From: Actinomycetota bacterium
Lineage (GTDB): Bacteria > Actinomycetota > Acidimicrobiia > Acidimicrobiales > Ilumatobacteraceae
Reading direction: 5' to 3'
Assembly (NCBI GenBank): GCA_009923685.1
Contig: RFTA01000018.1
Location: 1 to 9,270 of the forward strand
Length of the DNA stretch: 9,270 bases
Position numbers and translations under genes: made by a program. The notes beneath the pieces are model-generated. The model saw only the letters and a list, made by a program, of their open reading frames with translations, was not told where the DNA came from and searched no databases. Below, piece by piece: positions 5,690 to 9,270 of the stretch. Every line of letters begins with the position of its first letter. The first letter of the stretch is position 1.

Positions 5690-8221
5690 TTGTTCGAAAG
5701 ATTTACCGACAGGGCTCGCAGAGTCGTAGTTCTCGCCCAAGAAGAAGCGCGGTTGCTCAATCACTCGTACATCGGCACAGAGCACATATTGCTCGGCCTT
5801 ATTCATGAAGGTGAAGGCGTTGCAGCCAAGGGTCTAGAGGCACTCGGCATCTCGTTAGAAGCTGTGCGTGCACAGGTCGAAGAGATCATCGGCCAAGGTG
5901 GGTCGTCACCGTCGGGTCATATTCCATTTACTCCGCGGGCGAAAAAGGTTCTCGAACTGTCGTTGCGAGAGGCACTTCAACTCGGTCACAACTACATCGG
6001 CACAGAGCACATTTTGCTCGGTCTTATTCGTGAGGGCGAAGGCGTCGCGGCCCAGGTGCTCGTAAAACTCGGTGCAGACCTCGGTCGAGTTCGTCAACAA
6101 GTCATTCAATTGTTGAGCGGATATCAGGGCCCGGGTGGCAAGGGCGAAGGCGAACCGGTCGGTGCCAAAGACACGCCACAAGAAAAAGGTGGCAGCCAAA
6201 TTCTTGATCAGTTTGGTCGCAACTTGACGCAACTCGCGCGCGACAAAAAACTTGACCCGGTGATTGGTCGACACAAAGAAATGGAGCGCGTGATGCAAAT
6301 TTTGTCGCGGCGCACCAAGAACAACCCCGTGTTGATCGGTGAACCTGGCGTCGGCAAAACGGCGATCATCGAAGGTTTGGCCCAAAAAATTGTCGCCAAT
6401 GAAGTGCCTGAAACTTTGACGAACAAACAGCTGTACACGCTCGACTTAGGTGCACTCGTCGCAGGCAGTCGATACCGCGGTGATTTTGAAGAGCGCTTGA
6501 AGAAGGTGCTCAAAGAGATTAAAACTCGCGGCGACATTATTTTGTTCATCGACGAGATTCACACTCTCGTTGGCGCAGGTGCCGCCGAAGGCGCGATCGA
6601 TGCTGCGTCGATTCTTAAGCCGATGCTGGCGCGTGGCGAATTGCAGACAATTGGCGCAACAACGCTCGACGAATTCAGAAAACACTTCGAAAAAGATGCC
6701 GCGCTCGAGCGCCGTTTTCAGCCCGTCAAAGTAGACGAACCTTCGGTGGCTCACACAATCGAAATTCTCAAGGGCATTCGCGACAAATACGAGACCCACC
6801 ACCGCGTGACGATCACCGATCAGGCTCTTGTTTCGGCCGCCAACCTTGCCGACCGATATATCTCAGATCGCTTTTTGCCCGACAAGGCAATTGACCTAAT
6901 CGACGAGGCCGGCAGCCGTTTGCGAATCAAGCGCATGACGACACCACCTGATCTGAAAGAAATCGAAAACAAGATCAACGAAGTGCAAGAGGCAAAGAAG
7001 CGTGCCGTCGAAGAACAACGATTCGAAGAAGCAGGCCGCTTGCGCGATCAAGAACGCTCGTTGCTTGAAGAGCGCGCGCAAAAAGAAGTCGATGTCAAGG
7101 CACAAGGCATTGACTTGTTCGACGAGGTCAGCGAAGAGTCGATCGCCGAAGTTTTGAGCATGTGGACTGGCATTCCGGTTTTCAAATTGACCGAAGAAGA
7201 AACCGCCAAGTTGCTGAACATGGAAAGCGAACTGCACAAGCGAATCATCGGTCAAGAAGATGCGATCAAAGCGGTGAGCCAGAGCATTCGTCGCACACGT
7301 GCAGGTTTGAAAGATCCAAAGCGCCCGAGCGGTTCGTTCATCTTCTTGGGGCCAACTGGCGTCGGCAAAACAGAACTCGCAAAAACTTTGGCCGAGTTCT
7401 TGTTTGGTGACGAACAAGCCTTGATCGCTCTCGACATGAGCGAATATATGGAGAAGCACACGGTCAGTCGCCTAGTTGGCTCGCCGCCTGGGTATGTGGG
7501 TTATGAAGAAGGCGGTCAGTTGACAGAGGCCGTACGTCGCAAACCGTTCTCGGTGGTGTTGTTCGACGAAATCGAAAAAGCCCACCCTGATGTGTTCAAC
7601 ACGTTGCTTCAGATTCTTGAAGAAGGTCGCCTGACCGATGCTCAGGGTCGCAGCACCGACTTTAGAAACACGGTTTTGATCATGACATCAAACCTCGGCA
7701 CGCAAGACTTGCGCAAGGCGAATGTCGGCTTTGGCAAGAATGACGAAGCCCTTTCATACGCCCGCATGCGCGACAAGGTCAACGAAGCCTTGAAGACGCA
7801 GTTCAAGCCTGAGTTCTTGAATCGCATCGACGAAGTGATCGTGTTCCACGAGTTGGCGATGAGCGAAGTCGTGCAGATGGTCGACTTGATGAGCAAGCGC
7901 TTGACGAGTCAGCTTGAAGGTCTTGGCCTAGGTCTTGAACTCACAGTCGAAGCAAAAGAATTGCTTGCCAAGCGCGGTTACGACCCGCAACTCGGTGCCA
8001 GACCGTTGCGTCGGGCAATGCAGCGCTTCTTGGAAGATCCGCTTTCAGAAAAACTTCTCAACAAAGAGTTTCATGCTGGTGAAATCATCGTCATCGGCGT
8101 TGAAGACGACCCAGAGAAGCCAGAAGAAAAACGTTTCTCGTTCAAGGCAGTCGAGGGCTTTGCGCCACCGGCAGCAGTCGAACTTGCCGGCGCTGGCGAA
8201 ACCACACCCACACCTGAGTGA
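5690..8221 (+). CDS. clpC: ATP-dependent Clp protease ATPase subunit ClpC
   Basis: An 843-residue Hsp100 unfoldase, the normal length for ClpC, which forms a hexamer, unfolds substrates and threads them into ClpP. Two Clp N-terminal repeats occupy about 1-145, including YIGTEHILLGLI at 27-38 and 102-113. The first AAA+ module has Walker A GEPGVGKT (217-224), Walker B ILFIDEIH (284-291) and Arg-finger region ALERRF (338-343). The UVR/middle-domain motif lies at about 436-455. The second module has Walker A GPTGVGKT (554-561), Walker B VVLFDEIE (622-629) and sensor-2 region GARPLRR (769-775). The ClpP-docking loop VGF is at 679-681, so it should partner ClpP. The start is TTG at 5690: it gives the near-invariant MFERFTDRARR N terminus and has AAGG nine bases upstream. 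A rare start codon on such a gene may limit its level. It is followed by a hairpin. Confidence 0.97.
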   Translation: MFERFTDRARRVVVLAQEEARLLNHSYIGTEHILLGLIHEGEGVAAKGLEALGISLEAVRAQVEEIIGQGGSSPSGHIPFTPRAKKVLELSLREALQLGHNYIGTEHILLGLIREGEGVAAQVLVKLGADLGRVRQQVIQLLSGYQGPGGKGEGEPVGAKDTPQEKGGSQILDQFGRNLTQLARDKKLDPVIGRHKEMERVMQILSRRTKNNPVLIGEPGVGKTAIIEGLAQKIVANEVPETLTNKQLYTLDLGALVAGSRYRGDFEERLKKVLKEIKTRGDIILFIDEIHTLVGAGAAEGAIDAASILKPMLARGELQTIGATTLDEFRKHFEKDAALERRFQPVKVDEPSVAHTIEILKGIRDKYETHHRVTITDQALVSAANLADRYISDRFLPDKAIDLIDEAGSRLRIKRMTTPPDLKEIENKINEVQEAKKRAVEEQRFEEAGRLRDQERSLLEERAQKEVDVKAQGIDLFDEVSEESIAEVLSMWTGIPVFKLTEEETAKLLNMESELHKRIIGQEDAIKAVSQSIRRTRAGLKDPKRPSGSFIFLGPTGVGKTELAKTLAEFLFGDEQALIALDMSEYMEKHTVSRLVGSPPGYVGYEEGGQLTEAVRRKPFSVVLFDEIEKAHPDVFNTLLQILEEGRLTDAQGRSTDFRNTVLIMTSNLGTQDLRKANVGFGKNDEALSYARMRDKVNEALKTQFKPEFLNRIDEVIVFHELAMSEVVQMVDLMSKRLTSQLEGLGLGLELTVEAKELLAKRGYDPQLGARPLRRAMQRFLEDPLSEKLLNKEFHAGEIIVIGVEDDPEKPEEKRFSFKAVEGFAPPAAVELAGAGETTPTPE
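5768..6049 (+). repeat. Intragenic direct repeat encoding the two Clp N-terminal repeats
   Basis: The 57-base stretches 5768-5824 and 5993-6049 match at 50 of 57 positions, 225 bp (75 codons) apart in clpC. Both encode YIGTEHILLGLI(H/R)EGEGVA, and all differences but one are silent. The protein repeat is a normal Clp feature; the nucleotide similarity is notably high. Confidence 0.8.
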
Positions 8222-8246
8222 GCCGAGTTTGTGCAAACGCTCGGGC
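8222..8246 (+). terminator. Hairpin directly after the clpC stop codon
   Basis: CCGAG (8223-8227) pairs with CTCGG (8240-8244), and TTT (8228-8230) with AAA (8235-8237) around a GTGC loop, with a two-base CG bulge. The hairpin starts two bases after the TGA. The sequence after it (GCGTTGG) is not U-rich, so it could be a weak or factor-assisted terminator or an mRNA 3'-end stabiliser. Confidence 0.35.
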
Positions 8247-8277
8247 GTTGGCACATGCGCGACAACGGGTGGCTGCG

Positions 8278-8283
8278 TAAACT
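8278..8283 (+). promoter_or_regulatory. Possible -10 element (TAAACT) for the lipoprotein-radA pair
   Basis: TAAACT matches the actinobacterial TANNNT -10 form and ends nine bases before the GTG at 8293, so the transcript would have almost no leader. The only Shine-Dalgarno-like bases, AAGG at 8288-8291, are one base from the start and too close to work. TTGGCA at 8248-8253 is 24 bp away, too far for a standard -35. Weak call. Confidence 0.28.
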
Positions 8284-8292
8284 AGCCAAGGC

Positions 8293-9078
8293 GTGCGTCG
8301 TTTCTTAAACCTTAAATTTGTAGTTGTCGTCATTGGCGCATTGGCGTTGTGCTCGTGCCAAGTAAATACGGTCGTCACAATCGATGTCGCCCAAAGTGGC
8401 GCGGGTTCGATAACGGTCAATTTGATCGCCGATTCGCAAGTCGTTGCGGCAGCGCCAAATTTGGCCGACGACCTGCGTTTTGATGACATCAAGGCTGCTG
8501 GTTGGGTTGTCACCCGCCCAAACAAAACCGTCGACGGCGGACTTCAGGTTTCTTTGACGCACACATTTGACAACGCCGAACAAGCAGGCGTATTGCTCGA
8601 TCAGTTGAGCGGCGAATATGGTCCGTTCAAACAAATGTCGCTGACACGCAGCGGCAAAGATACCGACTCAACATTCAAACTTGACGGTGTATTGCAAGTT
8701 GACGGAGGGTTGAACGCTTTTGCCGATTCTCAGATGTTAAAAATTATTGGCGGCGCGCCATTTGCCGAAAACATCGAGCAGGCAGGGCTTGATCTAGGCA
8801 AAGCAATGACGATTGACTTTGTCGCCACGCTGCCGGGGGTAATCGAGCGCACAACCGGCATAGATACCGAGAACACAGTGACTTGGCGCGTGCCCCTTGA
8901 CGGCAGCGAGCAATCGGTGCTGACAACCTCACGAAACACTGCAGTAAAGGCAACGATTGCTCGACTTATTGCTGGTTTTTTCAAGTTTTTGCTTTTCGCG
9001 TGGCTTGCGTTGATGGCCGTTGTGATCGTCAGTGTTGTATATAAGCGCCGTAGGACGAGCAGTACACCCAGCGAATAA
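8293..9078 (+). CDS. Putative lipoprotein with C-terminal transmembrane helix (LppM-like)
   Basis: A 261-residue envelope protein. The N terminus has basic residues (MRR), a hydrophobic core (about 9-19) and LCSC at 19-22, a plausible though atypical lipobox with Cys22 as the acylated residue. A polar, beta-rich extracytoplasmic domain follows (about 23-220; VNTVVTIDVAQSGAGSITV at its start). Near the C-terminus, residues 226-250 form one strong membrane helix followed by basic KRRR at 251-254 and a short polar tail inside the cell. A lipid anchor plus a terminal helix is the arrangement of mycobacterial LppM, and the opening strand pattern is also reminiscent, so I call it LppM-like; that is tentative. 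GTG 8293 is the only start possible before an in-frame stop upstream (TAA 8278). It lies 71 bp after clpC and 13 bp before radA, probably cotranscribed with radA. Function unknown. Confidence 0.7.
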   Translation: MRRFLNLKFVVVVIGALALCSCQVNTVVTIDVAQSGAGSITVNLIADSQVVAAAPNLADDLRFDDIKAAGWVVTRPNKTVDGGLQVSLTHTFDNAEQAGVLLDQLSGEYGPFKQMSLTRSGKDTDSTFKLDGVLQVDGGLNAFADSQMLKIIGGAPFAENIEQAGLDLGKAMTIDFVATLPGVIERTTGIDTENTVTWRVPLDGSEQSVLTTSRNTAVKATIARLIAGFFKFLLFAWLALMAVVIVSVVYKRRRTSSTPSE

Positions 9079-9091
9079 TGTCTAGTGCGAG

Positions 9092-9270
9092 ATGGTAAAA
9101 CTTCGCACCGTATATCGATGCACAGACTGTGGTGCGGGGGTTCCGAAGTGGGCGGGGCGATGCGGTTCGTGTGGCGCGTGGAACAGCCTCGTCGAAGACG
9201 TCGAAGGTGATGACGAAATAATTTCAATCGCAACGGGCATGGCCCTTGTGCCACCTGGCGAGCCAAAACC
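9092..9270 (+). CDS. radA: DNA repair protein RadA (Sms), N-terminal fragment running off the window
   Basis: The first 59 codons of RadA, a RecA-like ATPase that drives branch migration of recombination intermediates. Visible is the N-terminal four-Cys zinc finger with Cys10, Cys13, Cys24 and Cys27 in the order C-x2-C-x10-C-x2-C, and the diagnostic YRCTDCGAGVPKWAGRC followed by GSCGAWNSLVE. The ATPase (Walker A, KNRFG motif) and Lon-like domains lie beyond the window. The ATG at 9092 is the only possible start, because an in-frame TAG lies three codons upstream (9083-9085). It has no good ribosome binding site, but a six-codon open frame (9078-9098) bridges the lipoprotein stop and this start, which could couple translation. 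The order clpC, lipoprotein, radA resembles actinobacterial genomes where radA is commonly followed by disA. Confidence 0.93.
   Translation, partial: MVKLRTVYRCTDCGAGVPKWAGRCGSCGAWNSLVEDVEGDDEIISIATGMALVPPGEPK

Noticed and set aside
6896..7459. 187-codon open frame on the minus strand inside clpC
   Set aside because: It lies wholly antisense to a highly conserved ClpC region and its translation is Phe/Cys-rich with no recognisable domain, as expected for the reverse of a constrained gene.
8730..9266. 178-codon minus-strand open frame over the lipoprotein end and radA start
   Set aside because: It is antisense to both genes, including the RadA zinc finger, and the peptide is Arg/Ser/His-rich with no motif.
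1..9270. tRNA, rRNA, CRISPR array, insertion sequence or prophage parts
   Set aside because: I looked for cloverleaf-like stretches, regularly spaced repeats, transposase motifs and long terminal inverted repeats and saw none; the intergenic space is also too short for most of these.

Overview
The window looks like an actinobacterial chromosome segment, most probably from a moderate-GC lineage such as the Acidimicrobiia. The basis is a deazaflavin (F420)-type nitroreductase-family protein, a ClpC with a strongly conserved actinobacterial-style N terminus, a polyprenyl diphosphate synthase, and the clpC / lipoprotein / radA order. Base composition is close to balanced rather than GC-rich. Assignment below phylum is inference. 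The region is dense housekeeping DNA: I see no tRNA, rRNA, insertion sequence, CRISPR array or prophage.

Layout. 1-1211 is the end of a cell-surface polysaccharide locus: the C-terminus of a nucleotide-sugar epimerase, then a WecA/WbpL-type membrane sugar-phosphate transferase, joined by an ATGA overlap. 1204-1653 (minus) is a small F420-type oxidoreductase that converges on the transferase; the two share an 8-bp palindrome containing both stop codons. 1690-3965 (plus) is a likely operon of rmuC, a tiny membrane protein and tilS. 4038-4547 (plus) is a protein that resembles a dual-specificity phosphatase but has Ala in place of the catalytic Cys. 4570-5553 (minus) is a long-chain-type polyprenyl diphosphate synthase. 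5554-5689 is a divergent promoter region. 5690-8221 is clpC, starting at TTG. 8293-9078 is a lipoprotein that also has a C-terminal membrane helix, followed closely by the zinc-finger N-terminus of radA, which runs off the window.

How the genes relate. The transferase and epimerase belong together in starting lipid-linked glycan assembly. RmuC and RadA act on DNA recombination and repair, TilS on decoding of AUA codons, ClpC on regulated proteolysis, and the polyprenyl synthase probably on the menaquinone side chain or another long isoprenoid. There is no single pathway; the segment is a run of conserved core genes.

The most interesting points are the cysteine-less phosphatase-like protein with its palindrome- and hairpin-bearing upstream region, a perfect 16-bp palindrome that fills the gap between the tiny membrane protein and tilS, inverted repeats built on the stop codons of both convergent gene pairs, and a repeat cluster in front of clpC. 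None of these amounts to a demonstrated new system. Promoter calls are weak throughout because most genes lack a clear Shine-Dalgarno sequence or -35 box.
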